Below, in pieces: positions 8,971-19,200 of a DNA stretch of 64,000 bases (position 1 is its first letter; every line of letters begins with the position of its first letter). The translations under genes were made by a program, and so were the position numbers. This DNA is from a bacterium. GTDB lineage: Bacteria; Zhuqueibacterota; QNDG01; JAGLOF01. The notes beneath the pieces were generated by a model. It had not been told where the DNA came from, made no database searches, and saw only the letters and a program-made list of their open reading frames with translations. The stretch spans positions 1-64,000 of the forward strand of contig JAFGRY010000050.1 of the NCBI GenBank assembly GCA_016934955.1, written 5' to 3'.

Positions 8971-9477
8971 GTGACGAGTACGAAATTACGTACCGCCTCT
9001 CTTGCGGTACTTTTCGTCGGGCTGATCATCCCGGCGGCCGCTCAGGATACCCATGTGAAACTGTACCCTCTGCTCATTGATCTCGCCGGATGGGAGGCCG
9101 CCGAACCGGAAGGTGCCTCCATGGATATGGGCGAATTTTCCCTCATTACCGCCCAGCGGGATTATACTGAAGGGGATGCCGAGCTGCGGGCAATGTTCAT
9201 GATCGGCAATAACGCGATGCTGAATAACGATGCGGATATGACGTATAACAGCGATAGCGAATCTCTGAAAACGGAGGAGATAGACGGATTCAGAGTTCTG
9301 CAGGGATATGATAAAGAGGAGCATTCCGGGGTTGTTACCGTTTTTCTGTCGCATACGGAGACGAAGGGGGCGCTGTTCATGCTGACCTACCGATCCATCC
9401 CCGCTGCCCGGGCTCTGGAATTAGCGAAGAAATTCAACTGGAAAAAAATCAAGGAAACGACTGCTCCGCTTCTCTAG
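8971..9477 (+). CDS. Exported protein of unknown function
   Basis: A 168-residue protein I do not recognise. It starts with GTG and has a signal peptide (MTSTKLRTASLAVLFVGLIIPAAAQ) with AAAQ as likely cleavage site. The mature part (about 143 residues) has alternating polar and hydrophobic strands, acidic character and no cysteine, consistent with a small periplasmic alpha/beta domain. It lies directly after the HD-domain gene and is probably co-transcribed. No catalytic motif seen. Confidence 0.75.
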   Translation: MTSTKLRTASLAVLFVGLIIPAAAQDTHVKLYPLLIDLAGWEAAEPEGASMDMGEFSLITAQRDYTEGDAELRAMFMIGNNAMLNNDADMTYNSDSESLKTEEIDGFRVLQGYDKEEHSGVVTVFLSHTETKGALFMLTYRSIPAARALELAKKFNWKKIKETTAPLL

Positions 9478-10001
9478 GAGCAGCCTCTCACAGACAGACT
9501 GTCCATAGTTCATCAGGACTTCCTGATCGTCATACCGGATGTGTACTCAATCGGCATGTTTCCCGGTCCATGATCATACGGCGCCCCGGCGGCCCGCACA
9601 ACAGTGCCGGGGCCGCGGGGAACGGATTTTTTGGAACCGGACGCAGGATTTCAGCGTATGCGGATATGAATGAACATCCTGTCACCAGCATGTCTGCCTT
9701 CGAGTTTCGGTGAGCGTGACTGTGCGTATGTGAACCCTGACTAATTTATCAGATGAAATCATTTTTCTTCATCACCGGTATCGCCGTGTCACTGTGCCTG
9801 GCCGGGCTGCGGCCGGCCGCCTGCTTGACATCATGGATTTAAACGGTTTTAAACTCACTGTTTTTGCGGGAACAGACACAACCTTCCCGCTGATTTTCCG
9901 AACGCCGGACACAAACGGCGGAGCGACGGAAATCATCGATGACAATTAATCACCTATCTTCGGCAGGGCGTAACGATCCTGCTGCGAAAATGGAGTAAGG
10001 A
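9478..10001. other. Intergenic region upstream of rho
   Basis: Holds a small hairpin just after the preceding stop (9512-9517 with 9522-9527), an 8-base-pair GC stem (9583-9590 with 9606-9613) followed some bases later by a T run, a possible broken small secreted gene (9752-9949), and a possible rho promoter: TTGACA (9825-9830), 17 bases, TTTAAA (9848-9853). A leader of about 140 bases before rho would fit autogenous control, as is known for Rho in other bacteria, but this is inference. Confidence 0.5.
9752..9949 (+). pseudogene. Possible remnant of a small exported protein gene
   Basis: ATG at 9752 opens a 29-codon frame that looks like a signal peptide (MKSFFFITGIAVSLCLAG), ending at a TAA near 9841. 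In another frame an ATG at 9833 opens 38 codons (MDLNGFKLTVFAGTDTTFPL...) ending at 9949. Together they look like one small secreted protein split by a frameshift, or two unrelated chance frames. Too short to be certain. Confidence 0.25.
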
Positions 10002-11075
10002 ATGGCGCAAACAGATTTTTTTACCCATGAGGGAATTTTAGTGCCGCTGCCCAAAGGCGGGGGATTTATCCGGAATATCGACAACCCGCTGGAACGGGGT
10101 GACCAGGATGTATTCGTCCCCGGAGAGTTTTTTCGTGATTATGGACTCTATGGAGGAGAATTCCTCAGCATTGAGGCCGAGACGAATGAGAAGGGACTGA
10201 TCGCGGTCGCTGTCGTCACCGTTGCCGGAATACCGCTGGCGGATTATGTGAAGCGCTCGACATTCAGAGCCCTGACGGCCATCGATCCCGCGCCCCGGTT
10301 CGAACTCGACAAAACATCATTCATAGATATGAAAACGCTGGATGTGGTGGCGCCCATCGGCCGGGGTACCCGGGGACTGATCGTGTCTCCTCCCAAGGCG
10401 GGCAAGACAACCATCCTCGAACATCTGGCCGGCGCAATCCGCGAGGCCGATCCCGGCGTTGATATCCTGGCACTGCTCATCGATGAGCGCCCGGAGGAGG
10501 TCACTCACTTTCGCAGAAGCGTGGAAGCCAGGGTGTGGGCAAGCTCCAGCGACCGCAGTGTCGAGGAACATGTGGCTCTCACCGAACTTGCCATCGGCTA
10601 TATGAAGTCCCAGCTCGAAGCGGGCCGGCACACCGTCGTTCTGGTCGACAGTCTCACCCGGATGGCCCGGGCGTTCAACAGTGTGCAGGAGGGCCGGGGG
10701 CGCGTGCTCAGCGGCGGCGTTGAACAGGGGGCGCTTGACGTGCCGAGACGGTTTTTCGGCACCGCCCGTAATATCGAACACGGAGGGTCGGTTACCATTC
10801 TCGCCACCATTCTCATCGACACCGGTTCCCGGATGGACCAGGTGGTCTTTGAGGAATTCAAGGGTACCGGCAATTCGGAGGTCGTTCTCGACCGGAGGCT
10901 CGCGGATCAACGCGTTTTCCCCGCTATCGACATTCCCGCCTCTTCCACCCGCAAAGAAGAGAAACTTCTCGATGAAACGCGGCTGCAGGAGGCCGTCCAG
11001 TTACGCCGGGATATCACGAAGCTGGATCCGAAAGAGGCCATGGAGGAGCTGCTGAGGCGGGTTCGCAGAATCTAG
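10002..11075 (+). CDS. rho: Transcription termination factor Rho, short form
   Basis: A 357-residue hexameric RNA helicase that ends transcription. Present: an RNA-binding OB-fold-like part (residues about 10-60, GILVPLPKGGGFIR), Walker A PPKAGKT (about 130), LIDERPEEVTHFRR, Walker B VLVDSLTRMARA, Q-loop-like VLSGGVEQGAL, and FEEFKGTGNSEVVLDRRLA. Compared with the roughly 419-residue E. coli protein it lacks the N-terminal helical bundle, and the C-terminus is shortened. The primary RNA-site signature is also diverged. It may be the sole Rho of the organism or a paralogue; the ATPase core looks intact. A hairpin follows the stop. Confidence 0.9.
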   Translation: MAQTDFFTHEGILVPLPKGGGFIRNIDNPLERGDQDVFVPGEFFRDYGLYGGEFLSIEAETNEKGLIAVAVVTVAGIPLADYVKRSTFRALTAIDPAPRFELDKTSFIDMKTLDVVAPIGRGTRGLIVSPPKAGKTTILEHLAGAIREADPGVDILALLIDERPEEVTHFRRSVEARVWASSSDRSVEEHVALTELAIGYMKSQLEAGRHTVVLVDSLTRMARAFNSVQEGRGRVLSGGVEQGALDVPRRFFGTARNIEHGGSVTILATILIDTGSRMDQVVFEEFKGTGNSEVVLDRRLADQRVFPAIDIPASSTRKEEKLLDETRLQEAVQLRRDITKLDPKEAMEELLRRVRRI

Positions 11076-11078
11076 CGC

Positions 11079-11106
11079 CCGCCGGACGCTCCCGTTCAAC
11101 CGGCGG
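11079..11106 (+). terminator. Hairpin after rho
   Basis: CCGCCGG (11079-11085) pairs with CCGGCGG (11100-11106) across a 14-base loop, four bases past the stop codon. No U tract, so termination strength is uncertain. Confidence 0.45.
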
Positions 11107-11166
11107 GATGAACAAGGCCGGACGGGTGCCGGGGGCCGATGTCCCTGTCGCCGCCGCCTCTTCTGA

Positions 11167-11195
11167 TTGACTTTTACTATTTTTACCAGTACATT
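11167..11195 (+). promoter_or_regulatory. Sigma-70 promoter of the cvpA-mutS2-dnaG operon
   Basis: TTGACT (11167-11172), 17 bases, TACATT (11190-11195), in a locally AT-rich patch. The predicted leader of about 150 bases is GC-rich and contains a perfect 8-base-pair hairpin (11236-11243 with 11249-11256). Confidence 0.8.
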
Positions 11196-11351
11196 CAACA
11201 CTGTCACATGCATCTCGAATTACCAGGCGGCTGCCGCCGATCCCGGGCGGATCGGCGCCGATGCCACCCCTTCGGCCTTCTTTTACGCTGCAGGCGGCCG
11301 TACCGCCGCCGCAGGTAGGGGATAGTGTCTTTATCCATGCGGGAGACCGGT

Positions 11352-12023
11352 ATGAATACCATCGATATCTGCATCCTGGCGATTCTCACCTTCTTCGGTG
11401 TCAAGGGGTTGATCCGGGGAATCATTCTGGAAGTATTCACCCTGGTGGGGCTTCTCATCGGCTACATCGTAGCATTGCGCGAGATGAGCACCTTTACCGG
11501 GTTTGTGATCACCTACATACATCTGCATGAAGTGTTCCTGAATGCTTTCGGCTTCCTGGTTATTTTTCTGCTTGTCGTTTTCCTGTTCCGCTGGCTCGCG
11601 GGGCTGTTGAAAAAATTCGCCAAATGGACGCTGATCACCTGGGTCGACCGGGTTGGCGGAGTCGCGTTCGGCGTTTTCAAGGGAGGCCTGGTGGCAAGTC
11701 TCGTGATTCTGCTCGTTTCACTGCTGCCTGTGCCGGAGAGTGTCGAGCATATGCAGGAGCAATCCACGCTGTTTAAACCGGTGCGGGCCGTGGCACCCGC
11801 GGTGTTCAATCTCTTTGAAAAAACATTTCCTGAAACCAAGGATTTTTACGAAGAGGTCAGAGAGGGGTTCAGGGATTCTCAGGGAGAAGTGATCGACAAA
11901 CTGCGGGACAGCCGGTTCGATTCGCTGAAGACCGATTCACTCAAACTGGACAGTATCCATTTTCCCCAGTCGGATCTGGATCAACTGCGCAGGGAACTGG
12001 AAAAACGTGTCGATACGAAATGA
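11352..12023 (+). CDS. CvpA-family membrane protein
   Basis: A 223-residue inner-membrane protein of the CvpA (colicin V production) family. Four hydrophobic segments lie in about residues 1-150, beginning MNTIDICILAILTFFGVKG and including the family pattern of a glycine-rich first helix (GLIRGIILEV). The C-terminal 70 residues are a soluble tail with a DSLKTDSLKLDS repeat. I chose the ATG at 11352 because GGGAGACC precedes it. The last 17 bases overlap mutS2; the cvpA-mutS2 order is common in bacteria. Exact function is not established in the family. Confidence 0.85.
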   Translation: MNTIDICILAILTFFGVKGLIRGIILEVFTLVGLLIGYIVALREMSTFTGFVITYIHLHEVFLNAFGFLVIFLLVVFLFRWLAGLLKKFAKWTLITWVDRVGGVAFGVFKGGLVASLVILLVSLLPVPESVEHMQEQSTLFKPVRAVAPAVFNLFEKTFPETKDFYEEVREGFRDSQGEVIDKLRDSRFDSLKTDSLKLDSIHFPQSDLDQLRRELEKRVDTK

Positions 12024-14367
12024 TACAGCAGCGGTAAAAACCCTCGAATTTTCATCGGTGCTCGGCCGGCTTGCCGAGCTCGTACGGTCGGTGCCCGCTC
12101 ATGACGCCGTCTCACGCCTGCAGCCGTTCGACGACCGCGATTCTCTGGAAGCGGAACTGTCACGGATCACCGAGATGCGTGAGCTGCTCGATTTCGATGA
12201 TCCGTTCCCCTTTGAAGGATTCGATGACCTCCGCCCGGCGCTGAAACGGGCTGAAACCGGCGGTGTTTTTCTTGATGGCGCGGTCTTTATGCAGCTGCTC
12301 TACCTGCTGCGCATGACCCGCCTCGTCCGCGAATATTTTTCCGCCCGACAGGACAAATACCCCCTGCTGCAGGCATGCGCCGATCCGATCACCCCCTTGC
12401 AGACGCTGGAAAAGGCGATCGTCCGTATCGTCGATGATGACGGTACGGTCCGTGACAAGGCATCGGATACACTATACGCGATCCGGCGTGATATGCTGCG
12501 CATTGAATCCGCCATCAGCAGACGCCTGCAGGCGATCCTCAAGCGCCTGCTTGACAGCGGCGCCGCACCGGAAGAGACGCTGAGCGTACGGCAGGGAAGG
12601 CCGGTGATCCCGGTGCTCGAATCGCGGCGAAGCAAAGTCAGGGGGGTGCTCGTCGATCAGTCGGCATCGGGCACCACCCTCTACATCGAACCGCTGGAAA
12701 TTGTGGAAATGCGCAACGATCTCGCCAGGCTGCAGCAGCAGGAACAGCGGGAGATCGAACGGCTGCTGCGCCAGCTCACCGATGAACTGCGCGATGATCT
12801 GGCGCAGGTTTCCCTGAACCTGGAAACAGCGGTGCGTTTCGATATCATTATCGCCAAAGCCGGCCTGGCTGCAGAACTCAGGGGCCTGCCGGCGCACACC
12901 GCCCCTTCGGGACGGATGATCATCAAAAACGGCAGGCATCCGCTGCTGATCATGCGCATGGGATACGAGAAGGTGGTCCCCCTCGATCTGCGCCTGGGTG
13001 AAGGATACAGAACGCTCATCATCACCGGCCCCAATGCAGGAGGCAAGACGGTTGCGTTGAAGACAGCCGGTATTCTCAGTCTCATGCATGCCTGGGGGCT
13101 GCATGTCCCCGCCGGCCCGGGAACGGAGCTGCCCCTGTTTACGGCGGTATTTGCCGATATCGGGGACCGGCAGTCCATCGAGCAGGATCTCTCTACATTC
13201 TCTTCACATATCAGTAATATCAGAATGATACTCGCTTCCGCCGGAAGCGGGAGCCTGGTGCTGCTGGATGAAATCGGATCAGCCACTGATCCCGATGAAG
13301 GGGCAGCCCTGGCGGAAGTCATGCTCAAGGAGCTCACCGCGGCGGGAGCGCTGACCATGGCCACCACCCATATCGGCGCCCTGAAGGTGTTCGCCCATGA
13401 GACCGGCGGCGTTGAAAACGGATCCATGGTATTCGATCAGGAAACACTCTCCCCGACCTACCGGTTTCAGGCGGGGATTCCCGGATCATCATACGCGTTC
13501 GAGATCGCGGAGCGGCTGGGCATTGAAAAACGGCTGATCCGGTCTGCCAGAGATATGTTGGGAGAGGACCGCGGGCATGTTTCCCGGCTCATTCGCCATC
13601 TGGAGGATGAACTGGCCCGGGCCAGGGAATTGAAACTCGAAGCCGATCTCAAGGAGAGTGAGCTTTCGGGCCTGGTGAACCTCTACCGTGAACGGGCGGA
13701 GCGGCTGAAAACCCAGAGCGCCGCTGAAAAGGAACGTCTGCTGCAGGATGCCGAAACCCTTCTCGCCGAGACCAATGTCATGGCGGAGCGGATCGTCAAG
13801 GAAATTCGGGAAACGCAGGCCGGCAGGGAGACGATCAGAAAAGCGAAAGAGCAGCTTGAACGGCAGCGGCAAAAGCTCGCCGCGCTGAAAACCCCCGGGC
13901 CGGAACAGGAGGAGTCGCCGCTGCAGCCGGGCGACTGGGTTACCTGGCCCGGACAGGGGGGCAAGGGCAGGGTGCTTACCGTCGCGGATAAAAGCGGCAG
14001 GGTACAGGTGCAGTGGGGTGATGTTAAAATACGCATACCGGCCTCGGATGTAAAAAAGGCGAAGAAACCGCAGAAGAAGAGCCGCACAGCCTACACCGGC
14101 AGCGTGGATCTGGAACGGCGGGTCAGGGATGAGATCGATGTCCGCGGCATGACGGGCATCGAAGCGGCGGAAGCCGTGGAGAAATATCTCGGTGACGCCC
14201 GTATGACCGGGTATTCCACGGTGCGGATCATTCACGGCAAAGGCACCGGGGTGCTGCGCCGGGAGATCAGCCGCCTGCTCAAAGGACACCCGCTGGTGGC
14301 GTCTCAGCGTCTCGGCAACTGGAACGAGGGTGACACGGGAGTGACGATCGTGGAGCTTGCATCGTGA
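12007..14367 (+). CDS. mutS2: MutS2 ATPase/endonuclease
   Basis: A 786-residue MutS2 protein of normal length, starting with GTG inside the end of cvpA. Order: MutS core and lever helices (about 1-310), ABC-type ATPase with Walker A GPNAGGKT (about 340-347), signature-region STFSSHIS, Walker B VLLDEIGSATDPDEG, a long coiled coil (about 515-635), a small KOW-like strand segment, and a C-terminal Smr nuclease domain (DVRGMTGIEAAEAV, then HGKGTGVLR). DVRG replaces the more usual DLRG. The family acts on branched DNA and, in Bacillus, on stalled ribosomes. It overlaps dnaG by four bases. Confidence 0.95.
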   Translation: MSIRNDTAAVKTLEFSSVLGRLAELVRSVPAHDAVSRLQPFDDRDSLEAELSRITEMRELLDFDDPFPFEGFDDLRPALKRAETGGVFLDGAVFMQLLYLLRMTRLVREYFSARQDKYPLLQACADPITPLQTLEKAIVRIVDDDGTVRDKASDTLYAIRRDMLRIESAISRRLQAILKRLLDSGAAPEETLSVRQGRPVIPVLESRRSKVRGVLVDQSASGTTLYIEPLEIVEMRNDLARLQQQEQREIERLLRQLTDELRDDLAQVSLNLETAVRFDIIIAKAGLAAELRGLPAHTAPSGRMIIKNGRHPLLIMRMGYEKVVPLDLRLGEGYRTLIITGPNAGGKTVALKTAGILSLMHAWGLHVPAGPGTELPLFTAVFADIGDRQSIEQDLSTFSSHISNIRMILASAGSGSLVLLDEIGSATDPDEGAALAEVMLKELTAAGALTMATTHIGALKVFAHETGGVENGSMVFDQETLSPTYRFQAGIPGSSYAFEIAERLGIEKRLIRSARDMLGEDRGHVSRLIRHLEDELARARELKLEADLKESELSGLVNLYRERAERLKTQSAAEKERLLQDAETLLAETNVMAERIVKEIRETQAGRETIRKAKEQLERQRQKLAALKTPGPEQEESPLQPGDWVTWPGQGGKGRVLTVADKSGRVQVQWGDVKIRIPASDVKKAKKPQKKSRTAYTGSVDLERRVRDEIDVRGMTGIEAAEAVEKYLGDARMTGYSTVRIIHGKGTGVLRREISRLLKGHPLVASQRLGNWNEGDTGVTIVELAS

Positions 14368-16187
14368 TTCCTGAAGATAAAATTCAGGAAATCCGGGAGG
14401 CGACCGATATTCTGGAAGTGATTTCCCAGCATGTAACGCTGAAGAAACGCGGCAAGAATTATATCGGGCTCTGCCCGTTTCATTCGGAAAAGACACCGTC
14501 ATTCAATGTCGATCCGGTCCGGGGGTTTTATAAATGTTTCGGCTGCGGAGAAGGCGGCAATGTCTTCTCCTTTCTCATGCAGATGGAGCGGATCAGCTTT
14601 CCCGAGGCGGTGCGCACCCTGGCAAACCGGGCCGGTATCGCCCTGCCGGAAAGCAGCGAGGACGACAGCCGGCTCAAAGAGACGGAGCTGCTCTATCTCG
14701 CGAACAAGCATGCCGCGGCATTTTATCAGCGCTGCCTGACAGCCACTCCTGAGGGCAAAAAGGCCCTCGCCTATTTCAGCGGACGCGGGTTCAGCGACGA
14801 GATGGCGCAGCAGTTTCAGGTCGGATACGCACCCGATTCCTGGGACAGTCTGCTCATCTCTGCCCGGAAAGCGGGAATAAAACCGGAGACGCTGCTGAAA
14901 GCGGGCCTGGTTATCGCCAGAAAAGACGGCAGCGGCTATTATGACCGGTTCCGATGCAGGCTGATGTTTCCCGTGCTCAATCCTTCCGGACGGGTAGTCG
15001 GTTTCGGCGGCAGAATCCTCAAGAAAGGTGAAAAATCACCAAAATATCTCAATTCTCCGGAAACAGCGGTCTACCATAAGGGCAGGCTCCTTTACGGACT
15101 CCATGAGTCGAAGGCGGGCATCAGGACGGAAGATCGGCTGATGCTGGTCGAGGGGTATACCGACGTGATCCGCTGCCATCAATGCGGCGCCGGGTTTGCC
15201 GTGGCCACATCCGGCACCGCTCTTACGGAGGAACAGGCGAAACTGATCGCCCGGTACACAAAGAACGTGTACCTGGTATATGACGGTGATTCCGCCGGGT
15301 TCGAGGCGGCTTTGCGGGGCGCGGACATTCTTTTCGGTGCCGGCCTGCACGTTTCAGTGGCGCCCCTGCCCGGGGGAAGCGATCCTGATTCTTATCTGAA
15401 GGGGAAAGGACCGGAGGCGGTGGCCGCTCTGCTCGAGCGCGGCTCGGGCATTATAGATTTCCGGCTCGAAGGGCTGAAAGCCGCCGGCAGGCTGACGAAC
15501 ACAGCCGACAAGGCCGAAGCCGCCCACGGGCTGATGGCCACTGTGAGGCGCATTCAGGATCCCATTGAAAAGAATATGGTGATCAAGGAACTGGCCGAAA
15601 AGCTGGGTATCGAAGAGAAGGTGCTGCTGGAACAGTCCGGCAGAGACGATCCCTCAGGCCGCATTATTCCGGCGGCGGCGCCGGTGAGACCGGTGGACAA
15701 GTCAACGGCAAGAGCGGAGAAAAACCTGCTCAGACTGCTCTTCGAAGACTCGCTGCTCTGGGGCGGGAAACTGTACCGGCTGCTCACCCCGGATTCATTT
15801 TTTACCGCGGAGCACCGCCGCCTTTTCACTGATATCGGGTCGGCCAGAGAAGCGTCCAGGCAGGCAAAGCCCGAGGAACTGCTGGACCGGTATGCCGCTG
15901 ATCCCGGGATGGCGCACATCATTTCCGAGCTCATGGCGGAACCGCTGGATGAGAATGTGGACAGGGAAAAACTGGCGGTGGACTGCATCATCCGCCTGAA
16001 GCAGGCCGGTATCGAGCAGCGGATACAACAGGTGCGTGATGATTTACGCAGACAGCAGTCCGGGGAGAAGAGTGAGACATCCCGGGAGAAACAGTACCTG
16101 ACGCTGAAACGGGAACTGACCGCTGTTGCCGGAACGGTTGCCGATCAATGGCGACACCTTGTCGCGGCCGGGGACGATCCCTCCTGA
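14364..16187 (+). CDS. dnaG: DNA primase DnaG
   Basis: A 607-residue primase that makes RNA primers for replication. The N-terminal CHC2 zinc finger is intact (CPFHSEKTPSF... then CFGCGEGGN, residues about 39-66). The RNA polymerase core with TOPRIM follows, with VEGYTDVI (metal Glu) and YDGDSAG (metal Asp pair). The C-terminal third should form the DnaB helicase-binding domain and is as divergent as usual. GTG start overlaps the mutS2 stop. Fourth step of the cvpA-mutS2-dnaG operon; the 59-base gap to the next gene suggests that gene is co-transcribed. Confidence 0.96.
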   Translation: MIPEDKIQEIREATDILEVISQHVTLKKRGKNYIGLCPFHSEKTPSFNVDPVRGFYKCFGCGEGGNVFSFLMQMERISFPEAVRTLANRAGIALPESSEDDSRLKETELLYLANKHAAAFYQRCLTATPEGKKALAYFSGRGFSDEMAQQFQVGYAPDSWDSLLISARKAGIKPETLLKAGLVIARKDGSGYYDRFRCRLMFPVLNPSGRVVGFGGRILKKGEKSPKYLNSPETAVYHKGRLLYGLHESKAGIRTEDRLMLVEGYTDVIRCHQCGAGFAVATSGTALTEEQAKLIARYTKNVYLVYDGDSAGFEAALRGADILFGAGLHVSVAPLPGGSDPDSYLKGKGPEAVAALLERGSGIIDFRLEGLKAAGRLTNTADKAEAAHGLMATVRRIQDPIEKNMVIKELAEKLGIEEKVLLEQSGRDDPSGRIIPAAAPVRPVDKSTARAEKNLLRLLFEDSLLWGGKLYRLLTPDSFFTAEHRRLFTDIGSAREASRQAKPEELLDRYAADPGMAHIISELMAEPLDENVDREKLAVDCIIRLKQAGIEQRIQQVRDDLRRQQSGEKSETSREKQYLTLKRELTAVAGTVADQWRHLVAAGDDPS

Positions 16188-16246
16188 TCCGCAGTCTGCC
16201 GTCCCCTTGAAGGCCTTGTACGCAAACCAGGAGTCATTGACTGCAG

Positions 16247-19200
16247 ATGACGTTTATCGCCGATTTCCACATTCACTCTCATTACTCGATCGCCACGAGC
16301 AAGCAGCTGGTGCCCGAGTACCTTGACGCCTGGGCGCGGATAAAAGGCATCACTGTTGTCGGAACGGGTGATTTCACCCATCCAGGATGGCTGGCGGAGC
16401 TGAAAGAAAAACTGGTTCCCGCGGAACCGGGGCTTTTCCGGCTCAAAGAGCCATTCAGCGGTGACAGGGAGCTGTGTCAGCACGGGCTTTCCGAACGGCC
16501 GGTCCGATTTCTGCTCACGACCGAGATCAGCAATATCTATAAAAGGGCCGGCGGTACCCGCAAGGTGCATAACCTGGTGCTGGCGCCCGATTTTGAAACG
16601 GTGGAGCGCATCCAGGCCAGGCTCGCGGAGATCGGCAACATCACGTCCGACGGGCGGCCGATCCTCGGCCTCGACTCCCGGGACCTGCTGGAGATCTGTC
16701 TGGAAGCCTCTGATGATATTTTTTTCGTTCCCGCCCACATCTGGACCCCCTGGTTCTCGGTTCTCGGCAGCAAGTCGGGATTCGATACGATCGAGGCGTG
16801 TTACGGGGATCTTGCCGGCCACATTCATGCCGTGGAGACGGGGCTCTCCGCCGATCCCCCCATGCACTGGATGTGCAGCTTCCTCGACAGATTCACGATC
16901 ATCTCGAATTCCGATGCCCATTCTCCCGAGAAACTTGGACGGGAGGCGAATCTTCTTGATACAGACCTCTCCTACCCGGCCATTATCGCCGCCCTCAGGT
17001 CCAACGATCCGCGGCAGCTGCTCGGCACGGTGGAGTTTTTCCCGGAGGAGGGAAAGTATCATTACGACGGCCACCGGAAATGCGGCGTCTGCTGGAATCC
17101 GCTTCAGACGCTGGAACACCGGGAAGTCTGCAGCGCGTGCGGCAGGCCGGTGACGGTGGGTGTCATGAACCGGGCGGCCCAGCTGGCCGACCGGGATGAT
17201 TTCAGCAGCCGCCCTGACCGGCGGCCCTACTACTCCCTTATCCCGCTGAAAGAGATCATTTCCGAGATCGAGGGGGTTGGCCCCGCTTCGGCCAGAGTAA
17301 CAAGGGCCTATCATGAGACGATCCGGAAACTGGGGCCCGAACTGGATATTCTGCTTCACCTGCCGGTGGATGACATCGCTTCCGGGGCCGGGCACCCGGT
17401 TGCGGAAGCGGTGCGAAGGCTGCGTGCCCGCGAAGTGTTCGTGCAGGAGGGATATGACGGCGAATTCGGCCGCATACGTGTCTTCGGAGATAATGCACCC
17501 GTACCCGCGGCGGACCAGCAGGGACTGTTCAGCGATGGCGCCGCGGCCGGCAGCACGGGGCCGGCGCCGCGGCCGGTGCTCAGTTTCGACCTCACCGCGT
17601 TTCAGGCGGCCAGGAAAGAGACGGAAGAAAGCGTGGCCGCTGTCCGGGAACGGCAGGCCGCATACAGCGCCGGGAGCGCACCGGCGATGAATGAGCGTCA
17701 GCGGGCCGCGGTGACACACGGCACGGGCCCCGCGCTCGTGCTTGCCGGTCCGGGGACAGGGAAAACCCGGGTGCTGACCGAGCGGATTGCCACTCTTGCC
17801 GGGAACAGGGGAGTGGCTCCGGCTGCCATTCTCGCGGTCACCTTCACCAACAAGGCGGCTGAAGAGATACGGTCGCGTCTGGCGGACATCCCGACGCTTG
17901 CCGGCACCGGCGGCGAGCCATTCATCTCCACGTTTCATGCGTTGGGATACCATATTATCAGCGAGAGTGACCCCGGGTTCCGGGACCGCGCCCCCCTAAT
18001 TCTGGATGAGGATCTGAAGCTGCGGCTGCTTGAGAAAGAAACCGGCTGCACCCGTAACGAGGCCGGAAAGCTGGCGGCCTCGCTCAGCGCCGCGAAGCAG
18101 AGCGGTGCGGACGCGGATCTTTCCGGCGGACATCTGCTCCGCTACCAGGCCCGACTTCGCGAAAACGGCCTGGTGGACCTGGATGACCTGATCTGCGAAC
18201 CGGTGCGGCTGCTGCAGGCGGATCCCGGCATTCTGGCGGCCTGGCGCAGGCGTTTCCACTGGTTTCTGGTGGATGAGTATCAGGATATTAACCTCATGCA
18301 GTACAGGCTGCTGACGCTGCTGGCCGGAGACGGACAGCCCAATCTGATGGCGATCGGCGATCCCGATCAGGCCATCTACGGTTTCAGGGGAGCCGATGTC
18401 ACATTTATTCGGCGGTTCAGGGATGATTTTCCGCAGGCAGCCGTGTACCCGCTCACCCGCAGCTATCGCTGTTCAGGGACAATTCTGAGGGCGTCCCGGA
18501 CCGTGGCCGGAGAGAGCGCAAGCCCGGCTCTCGAGGGTGTGGAGGAGGGGGTTCGGATCATCATCTCCGGGCAGACATCAGACCGGGCCGAGGCGGAGTT
18601 CATTGCCCGGTCTATTGAATCGATGATGGGCGGGCTGCGGTTTTTTTCCATGGACAGCGGCGTGTCGGCCGGAGAGCTTGCCGATGATATCACCGGTCTT
18701 TCCGATTTTGCGGTGCTCTGCAGAACGGCCAGGCAGATGGCTGCTCTGGAAAAGGCATTCAGCGATCATTCCATACCATACCAGAAGGCGGGAAGCGGGC
18801 CGGAGTTCGGCAGACCGCCGCTCAGCGGCCTCATTCAGGTACTGCGGTGGTGCGTGTATCCTGAGAACGAGCTGTTCAGAACGGTTGCCGCGGAACAGAT
18901 CCGCAGGCAGCCGGGAGATCTGGAACGAATACGCGCCGGAATGTCGGGAGGGAACGTAAAGCAGGACCTGATGCTGATCGCCGCGGAGGCGGCGCCGGAT
19001 ATTCCGGGCCCGGAACTGCAGCGGCTTCTGGCCGCCGCGGAGCCCCACGGGGACGATTATACAGGCTTCCTGCGCTCAGTCGCCCTGGGCACCGAATCGG
19101 ATGCGCTCTCCTTCTCCACGGAACATGTCTCCCTGCTGACCCTGCACGCTTCGAAGGGCCTCGAATTCGCCTGTGTGTTTATCCCCGGATGCGAAGACGG

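Noticed and set aside
13489..14502. 337-codon minus-strand frame across the mutS2-dnaG junction
   Set aside because: Runs opposite two well-identified genes and has no family features.
16145..17953. 602-codon open frame on the minus strand opposite the EndoQ-UvrD gene
   Set aside because: It is an antisense shadow of a gene with clear nuclease and helicase motifs; its translation has no recognisable domain and it arises from GC-rich codon use.
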